Origin: Candidatus Paceibacterota bacterium
GTDB taxonomy: Bacteria > Verrucomicrobiota > Verrucomicrobiia > Limisphaerales > UBA8199
Assembly (NCBI GenBank): GCA_035452965.1
Contig: DAOTCE010000046.1
Location: 1 to 36,481 of the forward strand
Direction of reading: 5' to 3'
Length of the DNA stretch: 36,481 nt
Part shown: positions 14,318-21,571 of the stretch, piece after piece
How the letters are laid out: the number at the start of each line of letters is the position of its first letter
Numbering within the stretch: position 1 is the first letter of the stretch
Notes under the pieces: generated by a model
The model's input: the letters and a program-made list of their open reading frames with translations, nothing else
Database searches by the model: none
What the model was told of the DNA's origin: nothing
Made by a program: the position numbers and the translations under genes

Positions 14318-16966
14318 ATGGCTCGCAAGGCATCAGGAAGCTCCGAATCCTCCCGCGGATTCAACGATATCATCGGCGTCGTGCTGATGTGCCTGGCGGT
14401 GCTGTTGCTGGCGGCGCTCCTTTCCTATCACCCGCGCGATGTTTCGGCCAATGCCGTGCCCCATAACCAGCCGGCGCGAAACTGGATTGGCCCGGCCGGG
14501 GCGTGGGTTGCTTACGGGTGCTTCCTGACGGCCGGGGCGGCGGCTTTCGTGCTGCCGGTGGTGGTGTTCTTCGTCGGGCTGGGCTGTTTCTTTGAATCCT
14601 TTGCCTACCTGCGCCGGCGCTGGTTCTGGGCGCTGGTCCTGATGATTTGCTGCATGGGACTGCTGGACGTTTACCGGCACTATCTGGGCAACCTGGAAAG
14701 GAATCTGGGCGTCACGGCCGGCGGTGTCCTGGGGCGCAACTTGAACCAGCATTTCTTCAGCGAGTGCTTTGGGGCCGCGGGCGCCACGATCATTTACCTG
14801 ATGCTCTACTTCGTCAGCCTGCTGTTCCTCACCAATTTCCAGCTGGGCGATTGGGTGCGCGCGGTTTGGGGCTGGCGGACCGCCACCGCCGGCCGGCGGG
14901 CCGCGGATGAAGCGGCGCTCGAACTGCGGAAGCGCGACCTGGAGAAGCAGGCCCGATTGCTGCAGGATGAAGTGGAACGCTCCGGGCTGGGGCCCGATCT
15001 CAAACCCGTGCCGCGCCCGACCGTGCGCGACCTCAGCGTGCCGGAACCGGGCCGGGCGGCGCGCGCCCGCAAGGCGGCCGCCCTGGAGCCCGTCAGGGAG
15101 CCCGCGCCGGCGGATGAGGGCGAAGTCATTCCCGCCCGCGAGCTGGCCGCCGCCACTACCGAGGACATTCTGGGCAGGAAGCCGCAGCCCGCCGGAGCAG
15201 CCGCCGAGACCAAGCCCGCCGAAGCCAAGGCGGAGCCTCCAGCCGCTGAGAAGGCCGCCGCCGAGGGCAAGCAGGCCGAGCCGAAGAGCGAGCGGGAGGT
15301 GGTCATTCACGGCCTGCCCGCCGCCGCGCCGGCCAAGCCCAGGCGAAAACCCAAGCCCATCGCCGTCGCCGCTACGCCCATGATCGGCAACTACCAGTTG
15401 CCGCCCCTGGACTTCCTGCAGGTCCCGGACCCGAACCTGAAGCCCACCGAGTCCAAGGAGGAATTGCTGGCCAATGCCCGGCTCATGCAGCAGACCCTGG
15501 CGCAGTTCGAGATCCCGGTCGAGCTGGGCGACATCACCAAGGGCCCCACCATCACGCGTTACGAGCTGCATCCGGCGCCAGGCGTGAAGCTGGAGAAGAT
15601 CACCGCGCTCAACAACAACCTCGCCGCCGCCCTCAAGGCCGAGCGCATCCATATTCTTGCCCCGGTGCCCGGCAAAAGCTCCGTCGGCGTGGAGGTCCCC
15701 AACCCGGTCAAGACGACCGTCATTATCCGCGATTTGCTGGAGTCGGATGAATGGCGCAGCTCCAAGGCCCGCATCCCGCTGGCGCTGGGGAAGGACGTTT
15801 ACGGCCACCCGATTATCGCGGACCTGTCCGAGATGCCGCACCTGCTCATCGCCGGGAGCACGGGCGCGGGCAAGTCCGTTTGCATCAACGCCATCATCAC
15901 CTCGCTGCTGTATCGCTTCTCGCCCGACCAACTGCGCTTTGTGATGATTGACCCCAAGGTTGTCGAGCTGCAGCAATACAACATTCTGCCGCACCTGGTC
16001 GTGCCGGTCGTCACGGACCCCAAGAAGGTCATCCTGGCCCTGCGCTGGGTGGTCAACGAGATGGAGAAGCGCTACCAGATCTTCGCCCGGGTCGGCGCGC
16101 GCAACATCCTCTCCTTCAATTCGCGCCCGAAGAACAAGCCCCTGCCGCCCCGCGAACCCGAACTGCCGCTCACGGCCAAGAAGGAGAAGGTGGAGCCGGG
16201 CGCCGACGGATTTGCCGTGGAAGTGGACGACGAGATCGTGGTGCCGCGCGAGGAGGACATCGTCATCCCCGACAAGCTGAGCTACATCGTGGTCATCATT
16301 GACGAGCTGGCCGACCTGATGCTGGTGGCGCCGGCGGACGTGGAAATGGCCATCGCCCGGATCACCCAGATGGCGCGCGCGGCCGGCATCCACTGCATCG
16401 TGGCCACCCAGCGCCCGAGCGTGGATGTCGTCACCGGCGTCATCAAGGCCAACATCCCCGCGCGCATCGCCTTCCAGGTCGCGGCCAAGGTGGATTCGCG
16501 CACCATCCTCGACGCGATGGGCGCCGACAAGCTGCTCGGCAAAGGCGACCTGCTCTACCTGCCGCCCGGCTCGGCCAAGCTCATCCGCGCCCAGGGCTCG
16601 CTCATCACCGACCAGGAAATCCAGAGCATCGTGGATTTCATCGCCAAGCAGGCCAAGCCCAGCTACGAGCTCGAAATCCACCAGCAGCTCTCCCGCCCCG
16701 ACAGCGGCTCCGAGGACGACGGCGGCATAGACGAGGACGAGGAGATCATCCAGGACTGCATCCAAGTCATCCGCACCGAACAAAAGGCCAGCGTCTCGCT
16801 GCTCCAGCGCCGCCTGCGTCTCGGCTATGGCCGCGCCGCCCGCATCATGGACGAGCTGGAGAACCGCGGCATCGTCGGCCCCAGCAAAGGCGCCGAGCCG
16901 CGCGACATCCTGATTGATCTGGACGGCGGCGGTGCCGACGGGCGCCCGCCCTCAGCGGCGGCCTGA
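14318..16966 (+). CDS. ftsK: DNA translocase FtsK
   Basis: Predicted 882-residue septal DNA pump that clears and resolves chromosomes at division. The N-terminus has about four membrane segments (near 18-36, 60-90, 102-116 and 154-172). A linker rich in Ala, Pro, Glu and Lys runs from about 190 to 350. The motor domain has Walker A GSTGAGKS (513-520) and Walker B VVIIDE (658-663). Between RNILSFN and SYIVV there is an acidic/proline-rich insert roughly 20 residues longer than in E. coli FtsK. The winged-helix gamma domain, which reads DNA polarity signals, covers about 805-870 (VSLLQRRLRLGYGRAARIM region). No Shine-Dalgarno site is seen. A REP/RAYT element begins 18 bases after the stop. Confidence 0.96.
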   Translation: MARKASGSSESSRGFNDIIGVVLMCLAVLLLAALLSYHPRDVSANAVPHNQPARNWIGPAGAWVAYGCFLTAGAAAFVLPVVVFFVGLGCFFESFAYLRRRWFWALVLMICCMGLLDVYRHYLGNLERNLGVTAGGVLGRNLNQHFFSECFGAAGATIIYLMLYFVSLLFLTNFQLGDWVRAVWGWRTATAGRRAADEAALELRKRDLEKQARLLQDEVERSGLGPDLKPVPRPTVRDLSVPEPGRAARARKAAALEPVREPAPADEGEVIPARELAAATTEDILGRKPQPAGAAAETKPAEAKAEPPAAEKAAAEGKQAEPKSEREVVIHGLPAAAPAKPRRKPKPIAVAATPMIGNYQLPPLDFLQVPDPNLKPTESKEELLANARLMQQTLAQFEIPVELGDITKGPTITRYELHPAPGVKLEKITALNNNLAAALKAERIHILAPVPGKSSVGVEVPNPVKTTVIIRDLLESDEWRSSKARIPLALGKDVYGHPIIADLSEMPHLLIAGSTGAGKSVCINAIITSLLYRFSPDQLRFVMIDPKVVELQQYNILPHLVVPVVTDPKKVILALRWVVNEMEKRYQIFARVGARNILSFNSRPKNKPLPPREPELPLTAKKEKVEPGADGFAVEVDDEIVVPREEDIVIPDKLSYIVVIIDELADLMLVAPADVEMAIARITQMARAAGIHCIVATQRPSVDVVTGVIKANIPARIAFQVAAKVDSRTILDAMGADKLLGKGDLLYLPPGSAKLIRAQGSLITDQEIQSIVDFIAKQAKPSYELEIHQQLSRPDSGSEDDGGIDEDEEIIQDCIQVIRTEQKASVSLLQRRLRLGYGRAARIMDELENRGIVGPSKGAEPRDILIDLDGGGADGRPPSAAA

Positions 16967-16984
16967 CGCTCCCAAAGTGACCTG

Positions 16985-17092
16985 ATCCTGAAAGGATTGA
17001 ATCATTCAGCCCGGGGTTGGACCGCCAGGGCTGAGGGGGCGGTCCTACCCCGGGTAACCTTTCAGTAAGCGTCCTCAACCCTGAAAGGGTTG
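16985..17092 (+). repeat. Left REP-like repeat (two to three hairpins)
   Basis: The repeat holds a small hairpin ATCCT-GAA-AGGAT at its outer end. A large imperfect hairpin follows, with a 17-base arm from CCCGGGGT to ACCGCC (17010-17026) pairing with GGCGGTCC to CCCGGG (about 17038-17054), one mismatch and an 11-base loop. An inner hairpin CAACCCT-GAA-AGGGTTG lies at 17076-17092. Such stacked hairpins with GAA loops are typical targets of Y1 HUH transposases. The position may also let it act as a transcription terminator for ftsK. Confidence 0.8.
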
Positions 17093-17124
17093 CATCCTCC
17101 GTTCATCGAGTTCATTCTCACCTC

Positions 17125-17580
17125 ATGCCGCAATCGCTGGCCAAGATCATCCTCCACACCGTCTTCAGCACGAAAGATCGCCGACCCTTCCTGCGCGACC
17201 AGGCCTTGCGCGAGGAACTCCACCGCTACCTGGGCGGCATCCTCAGCCAGCTCGGTTGTCAGCCCATCATTGCGGGCGGAGTCGAGGACCACGTGCATCT
17301 GCTATCAACCCTCTCGCGGACCTGCCAGCCGGCCGAGGTGGTGAAGGAGGTGAAGCGGGGTTCCTCGCTCTGGATCAAGGAACGAGACAAGACGCTGCAG
17401 GATTTCTGCTGGCAGAGCGGTTATGGCATCTTCTCCATCGGCTTCTCGCAGATCCAAGATGTGCGGGACTACATTGCCGGGCAGGACTCCCATCACCGCA
17501 AAGCTTCGTTTCAGGACGAGTTCCGGGCGCTGCTGCGGCGATACGAAATTGCTTTCGACGAGCGATACGTGTGGGACTGA
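17125..17580 (+). CDS. REP-associated tyrosine transposase (Y1_Tnp, IS200-like)
   Basis: Predicted 151-residue single-strand DNA nuclease/transposase. The HUH motif is H56-V-H58 in EDHVHLL. The expected nucleophile is Y116 in VRDYIAGQ, with Q120 four residues later as the usual metal ligand. The conserved segment WQSGYGIFSIG (96-106) and the HHRKASFQDEF stretch are also family hallmarks. The length is typical. Proteins of this group cut hairpin DNA and are thought to have spread REP sequences in bacterial genomes. The flanking 108-base inverted repeats fit this role. All catalytic residues are present, so the gene looks intact. There is no second gene of the IS605 type. Confidence 0.93.
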   Translation: MPQSLAKIILHTVFSTKDRRPFLRDQALREELHRYLGGILSQLGCQPIIAGGVEDHVHLLSTLSRTCQPAEVVKEVKRGSSLWIKERDKTLQDFCWQSGYGIFSIGFSQIQDVRDYIAGQDSHHRKASFQDEFRALLRRYEIAFDERYVWD

Positions 17581-17600
17581 GGCCAACCTGGGGTTTGATT

Positions 17601-17708
17601 CAACCCTTTCAGGGTTGGCGGGTGTTTGCGGGATCCTTCCCGGGGTAGGACCGCCCCCTCAGCCCTGGCGGTCCAACCCCGGGCTGAATGATTCAATCCT
17701 TTCAGGAT
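17601..17708 (-). repeat. Right REP-like repeat, inverted copy
   Basis: Read on the minus strand, the outer 70 bases (17639-17708) are identical to 16985-17054, and the hairpin at 17601-17617 is identical to 17076-17092. The 21 bases between the two parts differ between left and right flanks, so only the structured parts are conserved. Confidence 0.85.
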
Positions 17709-17974
17709 TGAGCGGTGCCACTGGGGGCGCGCTGCGCTTTTCGTCCCTTCCGTGCCGGCTTGGCCCCGGCGACCAGCGGGGCGGTGAGCTTTTCGTAGAG
17801 GGCAAAGAGGTATTCCACCCGGTGCCGGTCGCTGGGGAAGGGCTCGGGCCGGTAACAACGGTCCACCGCCCGGTCCAGCTCCTGGTGCGCCCGCAGCAGC
17901 GGCCCGGGCATCGTCAGCGGATCATACAGATCGGCCAGCGTCGAGGTCAGATACTGCGCCCGCGCCTCCAGCAC
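17702..17974 (-). pseudogene. MmeI-like restriction-modification enzyme, C-terminal remnant A
   Basis: About 90 residues resembling the extreme C-terminus of MmeI-like (type IIG/IIL) DNA methyltransferase-endonucleases: ARAQY, LADLYDPLTMP, AHQELDRAVD, YRPEPFPSDRHRV and LFALYEKLTAPL occur in order, followed by a basic tail. The frame continues a few codons upstream (RLVAAAVLEAR) and then meets the end of the neighbouring gene. No methyltransferase or nuclease domain is present, so it cannot be a working enzyme. Its stop codon lies inside the right REP repeat. It shares a perfect 126-bp direct repeat with remnant B. Confidence 0.7.
17815..17940 (-). repeat. 126-bp direct repeat, copy A
   Basis: Base-for-base identical to 20479-20604 and in the same orientation, 2,664 bases apart. 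It covers the core of the MmeI C-terminal remnant. The sequences outside the repeat are recognisably related but diverged, including a 2-base length difference at its left border on the coding strand. Confidence 0.9.
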
Positions 17975-17982
17975 CGCCGCTG

Positions 17983-20253
17983 CTACCAGTCTGGCGGCAG
18001 GACACCCTCAGCACTGCCCTCGATTCGGTAAAACGCCGCACTCGCAGGGACTAGGTTGGTGACGATGATCGCCTGGTATGTTTGGCCGGTGACACTCATC
18101 ACGGGTGTCCAGGTTGGCGCCCGCAAATCGGGAGAGGTGGTAAGGGTGCTGATCTCATGCGGGCGGCTGTTCCAGGACAAGACCGCCTGGCCATCCTGCG
18201 TGCCTTTGACGTCCAGCCTCCAGGGCGGGACATCCCGCAGGCGGGCGAGACGCGTTAGTTCGGGCAGGAGCGCGTAGTAATATGCCTCGTCGATGGGCCA
18301 CTGCCAGCGGTCGCGGCACAGGGGAAGGGAGTTGGTCTCGAAAGCCGCCGCCCAGCAGGCCGCAACGAATGTCGTATTGTTAGTCCGGGTGTCGAAGGTG
18401 AAAAAGTCCGTATCCGAAAGCATGATGGAAAAGAACCGGGGCAAGCGCCACCACCCACGCGCGTCGCAGAACGATATCAACATGCCGCCAACGTTATTGG
18501 CATCCAGGTTGGTCTCCGCGGGATGGCTCTCGTATGTCGCCAGGGCGGCCAGGTCATCGTCATGCTTTTCATCGAAAGCCCCTTGCAGACTGGCGACGGT
18601 CGTTGGTGCCAGGCTTAAGGGGGAGGCCCGGGCAATCAGCTCCCGGATGAGATAGATGGAGCACACATTGGCGAGGGCTTCCCCCATGGTATCCCCCACC
18701 GCCGACCCATCCAGCGCGGCCTTGACACGCGATCCGAGGCAATTGTGAGTGGATTCATGAAAATAGACCCTCCACCATGGTTCACCCGTGAAGTAGTTAC
18801 GTATGATTGACTGGGAGCTGACACCTTGTTTGAACTCCAGGGTTACTGGGTTCCCGGAAAGGGCGTAATTTCCTCCGTCTGCATCATTCACAACTCCGGC
18901 ATAGAGCTGCCGGTCTCCCCCGCACCCGCCTTGGCCGATCATTGCGCGTTGGAAGGGAATGGCCGCCTCGGCCACTTGTGCCACTTGCCTGCTGGCCATC
19001 ATCTCATCTATGGTCTCGCCCGTCAGTGAAAGACTCAGGTCGCCCGGCAGTCCGAAGCTGGCCCAAGGAGTGTCATAGACGTGCGGCGTCCCCAAGGCGT
19101 AGTTCGTGGACACGACCCGCACGATAGCGCTCCCTCGCTCTGTCTCCCCGTCCAGGCTGGGCATGAGGTACCACTTCCCGGTTGCTGTCGAGGACGCGGG
19201 GGCCACAACGATGATGCCCGGCGTCGCTGTCGTCGTAATAGTGGGCTGGTTTGGAGGCCACTTCGTTATCCAGGTGAGCTGGTGTCCCGTCGGGTCCACC
19301 GGATTATCAAACGCATCCCGCGCCCGCAGCGTGAGCGTCGCGTTCGTCGCTCCGTGGCCCGAAGCGTCCAGATGCACAATGAAAGGTTCCACCTCCAGAT
19401 GCCCCGGCACCACGTTGACGCGGCTTTCGCACAGCCGCCCGTCCACGCTCACCGCCACGGGGCAGGAGCGAAACTCGCCCGGGATGGCCCGGAGGGCGCC
19501 GTTGCTGATGCCGACCCGCGGCAAATAGGGATGATACTCGATCACGGCAGAGGGGCCCACCCGGAGGGGGTCCCCGGCGGCGTTTTGACAGTAGATGACC
19601 GGAACCGCCGAGGTAATGCCGCCAATGAACGAAATGGTATCCTCCACCACCAGCCGCGTCGGGGTCGATGGCCCAAAGCAGTTGGTCGGCCCAGGCACAA
19701 GCACCGCGTTTGTCACCTGGTCCCGCAATCCTCCAGGTTGCGTTAGGATCTCGCACCTCCAATTAAAGCGCGTCAAGTTGGCAATGCGCTCAAACGGCAC
19801 GAGAACCACCGCTTTGCGGCCGGATATGAACTTCGTGACCGCCCCGCCTTTTGCAATGCCAAAAGCCGCGCCCAGGGGATCAATCCCTCCGTGGGGCTGG
19901 GTCGGGTCATCGGTGTGACGACACCGCACGTTGAGTTCCGAGCCCACCGACCCGTGGGACTGACCCGTGTCCTTGTTCTCATCGGTGTCGAGGTACCAAA
20001 GGAACCTGATGTGGTCGCCTCCGGTCGGGTATTCCTGGAACTCTCCCGCCACCTCGATCTCGACCTGGTAATGGCTGACATCGGTCTGCCAGACCCGCGC
20101 GGCGACAATGTCGCAATACGCGGGACTTCCGTCCCCGACGGGGTCGAGCACTTCGGAAAGGAGGACCGCGCCTTGGGCCGGCCCCCAGAGAAGGATCGGA
20201 CAGAGTATCACGACCCATTGACTCCACGCGGCAAATCTGAATCGGTCTGACAT
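17983..20253 (-). CDS. Secreted HEXXH (gluzincin-like) putative metallopeptidase
   Basis: Predicted 756-residue exported protein. The ATG at 20253 gives a signal peptide (basic start, hydrophobic core about 11-29); the frame is open further upstream but those residues do not look like a signal. Residues about 30-190 form a beta-rich domain with Asp-rich loops (DTDENKDTG), and 280-400 look like an Ig-like/cadherin-type module. HESTH at 499-503 followed by GEALAN with E525 fits a zinc-binding HEXXH...E arrangement (gluzincin type). Cysteines are frequent. The C-terminal segment about 686-745 (VLSWNS, then FYRIEG) matches a short beta-domain common at the end of verrucomicrobial secreted proteins. 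The peptidase family is not recognised, so activity is inferred from the motif alone. The gene lies between two MmeI remnants. Confidence 0.7.
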   Translation of the reverse strand: MSDRFRFAAWSQWVVILCPILLWGPAQGAVLLSEVLDPVGDGSPAYCDIVAARVWQTDVSHYQVEIEVAGEFQEYPTGGDHIRFLWYLDTDENKDTGQSHGSVGSELNVRCRHTDDPTQPHGGIDPLGAAFGIAKGGAVTKFISGRKAVVLVPFERIANLTRFNWRCEILTQPGGLRDQVTNAVLVPGPTNCFGPSTPTRLVVEDTISFIGGITSAVPVIYCQNAAGDPLRVGPSAVIEYHPYLPRVGISNGALRAIPGEFRSCPVAVSVDGRLCESRVNVVPGHLEVEPFIVHLDASGHGATNATLTLRARDAFDNPVDPTGHQLTWITKWPPNQPTITTTATPGIIVVAPASSTATGKWYLMPSLDGETERGSAIVRVVSTNYALGTPHVYDTPWASFGLPGDLSLSLTGETIDEMMASRQVAQVAEAAIPFQRAMIGQGGCGGDRQLYAGVVNDADGGNYALSGNPVTLEFKQGVSSQSIIRNYFTGEPWWRVYFHESTHNCLGSRVKAALDGSAVGDTMGEALANVCSIYLIRELIARASPLSLAPTTVASLQGAFDEKHDDDLAALATYESHPAETNLDANNVGGMLISFCDARGWWRLPRFFSIMLSDTDFFTFDTRTNNTTFVAACWAAAFETNSLPLCRDRWQWPIDEAYYYALLPELTRLARLRDVPPWRLDVKGTQDGQAVLSWNSRPHEISTLTTSPDLRAPTWTPVMSVTGQTYQAIIVTNLVPASAAFYRIEGSAEGVLPPDW

Positions 20254-20329
20254 CAGCTTGTATCCCCGGGCGATGGACACACCATTGCGTAGCATTCCCG
20301 CTTGCGTGACTCTGCCTCGAAGACACAGT

Positions 20330-20637
20330 TCATTGCAAGAGCATTCGAACAAGTCGAAGCGCCATGGGCCGGACGAGCGGGTTTAGGGGAGGGGCCGTTT
20401 GCAGCTTCCGCCTCTTCCGCCCCGGTTTGGCGGCGGCGGCCAGCGGCGCCGTCAGCTCATACAGCGCAAACAGATATCCCACCCGGTGCCGGTCGCTGGG
20501 GAAGGGCTCGGGCCGGTAACAACGGTCCACCGCCCGGTCCAGCTCCTGGTGCGCCCGCAGCAGCGGCCCGGGCATCGTCAGCGGATCATACAGATCGGCC
20601 AGCGCGTCGAGGTCGGATACTGCGCCCGCGCGTCCAC
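20330..20637 (-). pseudogene. MmeI-like restriction-modification enzyme, C-terminal remnant B
   Basis: Second remnant of the same family C-terminus. Compared with remnant A it has two extra bases between the ARAQYPTST part and the LADLYDPL part, which shifts the frame, and it lacks one codon in FALYE-LTAPL. The homologous part ends near 20395; the open frame then runs on into unrelated residues to 20330. No upstream methyltransferase sequence is present. It overlaps the region just upstream of the secreted-protein gene and may have been placed there by recombination. Confidence 0.65.
20479..20604 (-). repeat. 126-bp direct repeat, copy B
   Basis: Identical to 17815-17940. Recombination between the two copies would delete the intervening secreted-protein gene and fuse the remnants. 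Confidence 0.9.
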
Positions 20638-20968
20638 AAGAATAGTGGAATCGCCGTAAGTCGTTGTGCCGCACTTGCTTTTGATGTTTTGGGCGGGGTT
20701 GGGGGCTGATTTGGCGTAAGTGAACCGGCTACAACGGGTTACGCAGGTGAACCTACGGTGTGGATACGGTGTGGATACGGTGCGGATACGGAGGGACTCC
20801 CTGTGGGGCCGGGAGGGGTACGGCTCGGATGCGGGTGCGCTGCAAATGGGGTTCGGGGCTCTCCCGGAGTTTATCGTGGACGTGTTGAGGGGGCTATCAT
20901 AGCATTTGGTTGCAGGGCGCTCTGAGGTCGCCGGGTTGAATGGGCCTGGCGGACGGGAGCGGGACTAA
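20638..20968. other. Non-coding gap with small repeats
   Basis: No convincing gene is seen. A 60-codon frame at 20720-20902 translates to a Gly/Arg-rich peptide shaped by the repeats, and I do not support it. The gap holds an inverted repeat GCGTAA/TTACGC (20714-20719 and 20739-20744) and the 11-bp tandem repeat at 20755-20791. It lies between remnant B on the minus strand and the start of an unknown gene on the plus strand. Confidence 0.55.
20755..20791. repeat. 11-bp tandem repeat, three copies
   Basis: Units of ACGGTGTGGAT start at 20755, 20766 and 20777 (the third has one change) and a partial fourth unit follows. The period of 11 bases equals that of the repeats at 906-938, though the sequence differs. 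Confidence 0.85.
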
Positions 20969-21460
20969 ATGAACTCGGAACTTGATAGTTTCTTTGCTGC
21001 GGCAAAGAACAAACCTGCCGCCCGGTCAGAGGATACCGAAGTGCGGCGGAGGGAGCAGGCGGACTTTCCGGCGCGGTTTCTCGCCGCGGCGGAATCGACG
21101 CTCAAACCTGTTCTGGATGCCACGGCGGCGACGCTGCAGCGGCACGGTTACGGGGCCACAGTGGAATTGGTCGCGCAGCAGGCCGGCTCTGACCCGAACA
21201 GTTTTCCCTACGTGATTCTCCATTTCTCGCCCCAGCGTTGCGCGCCGACCGACCTGGGTTACATCTACACGCTGGCCGGGGCTTCGGTGAGTTTCATCTG
21301 CCGCCGGAACGATTTGTGTGTGGAAGTGGTCGTGGCGCATCCCGCGGGCGGTGGTGTCGAGCGCCGGGTGAACTTCTCCTCGGTGCCGCTTGCGAATTTG
21401 ACGCCCGAGCGGGTGTCGCGGCTCGCCACGGACGCCATCAAGCAGATCGTGAGGTTGTAG
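20969..21460 (+). CDS. Conserved-looking hypothetical protein
   Basis: Predicted 163-residue cytoplasmic protein that I do not recognise. Residues about 1-35 are charged and probably flexible. From about 36 to 163 the pattern alternates helix and strand: a helix through LDATAATLQRHGYG, strands ATVELVAQQ and YVILHFS, then VSFICRRNDLCVEVVVAH, and a final helix ERVSRLATDAIKQIV. There is no signal peptide, membrane segment or catalytic motif. A GGGAG sequence lies about 9 bases before the ATG. The next gene follows after 111 bases on the same strand. The coding call rests on composition and the ribosome site. Confidence 0.62.
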   Translation: MNSELDSFFAAAKNKPAARSEDTEVRRREQADFPARFLAAAESTLKPVLDATAATLQRHGYGATVELVAQQAGSDPNSFPYVILHFSPQRCAPTDLGYIYTLAGASVSFICRRNDLCVEVVVAHPAGGGVERRVNFSSVPLANLTPERVSRLATDAIKQIVRL

Positions 21461-21571
21461 CAGACTTGCGGCGGGGCGCCTGGTGGCGCGGTCAGGGAGA
21501 GGCTGGCGGGTTGGTTTGGGTTTAGGTGTTGCATCGGTGACATGGGGTCGCGGTTCTGTTAGGCTGGGCCC

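Larger units (their letters stand above)
16985..17708 (+). mobile_element. RAYT transposase unit between long inverted REP-like repeats
   Basis: A single Y1-type HUH transposase gene (17125-17580) sits between 70-bp perfect inverted repeats (16985-17054 and 17639-17708). Each is followed on the inner side, after the same 21-base gap, by an identical 17-base hairpin (17076-17092 and 17601-17617). The whole is symmetrical, 108 bases on each flank. This is the organisation of a REP-associated tyrosine transposase with its own repeats. The element begins 18 bases after ftsK and its right end overlaps the stop codon of a MmeI-like gene remnant. Confidence 0.85.

Noticed and set aside
14333..16783. 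An 816-codon open frame on the minus strand opposite ftsK
   Set aside because: It is the antisense shadow of a high-GC gene with clear FtsK motifs; its translation is His/Asp/Gly-rich and shows no domain.
16985..17708. CRISPR-like interpretation of the repeats near 17 kb
   Set aside because: The repeats are a single inverted pair around a transposase gene, not regularly spaced direct repeats, and no cas genes are present.
20720..20902. A 60-codon frame upstream of the unknown 163-residue protein gene
   Set aside because: Its codons are dictated by the 11-bp tandem repeat; no ribosome site or domain.
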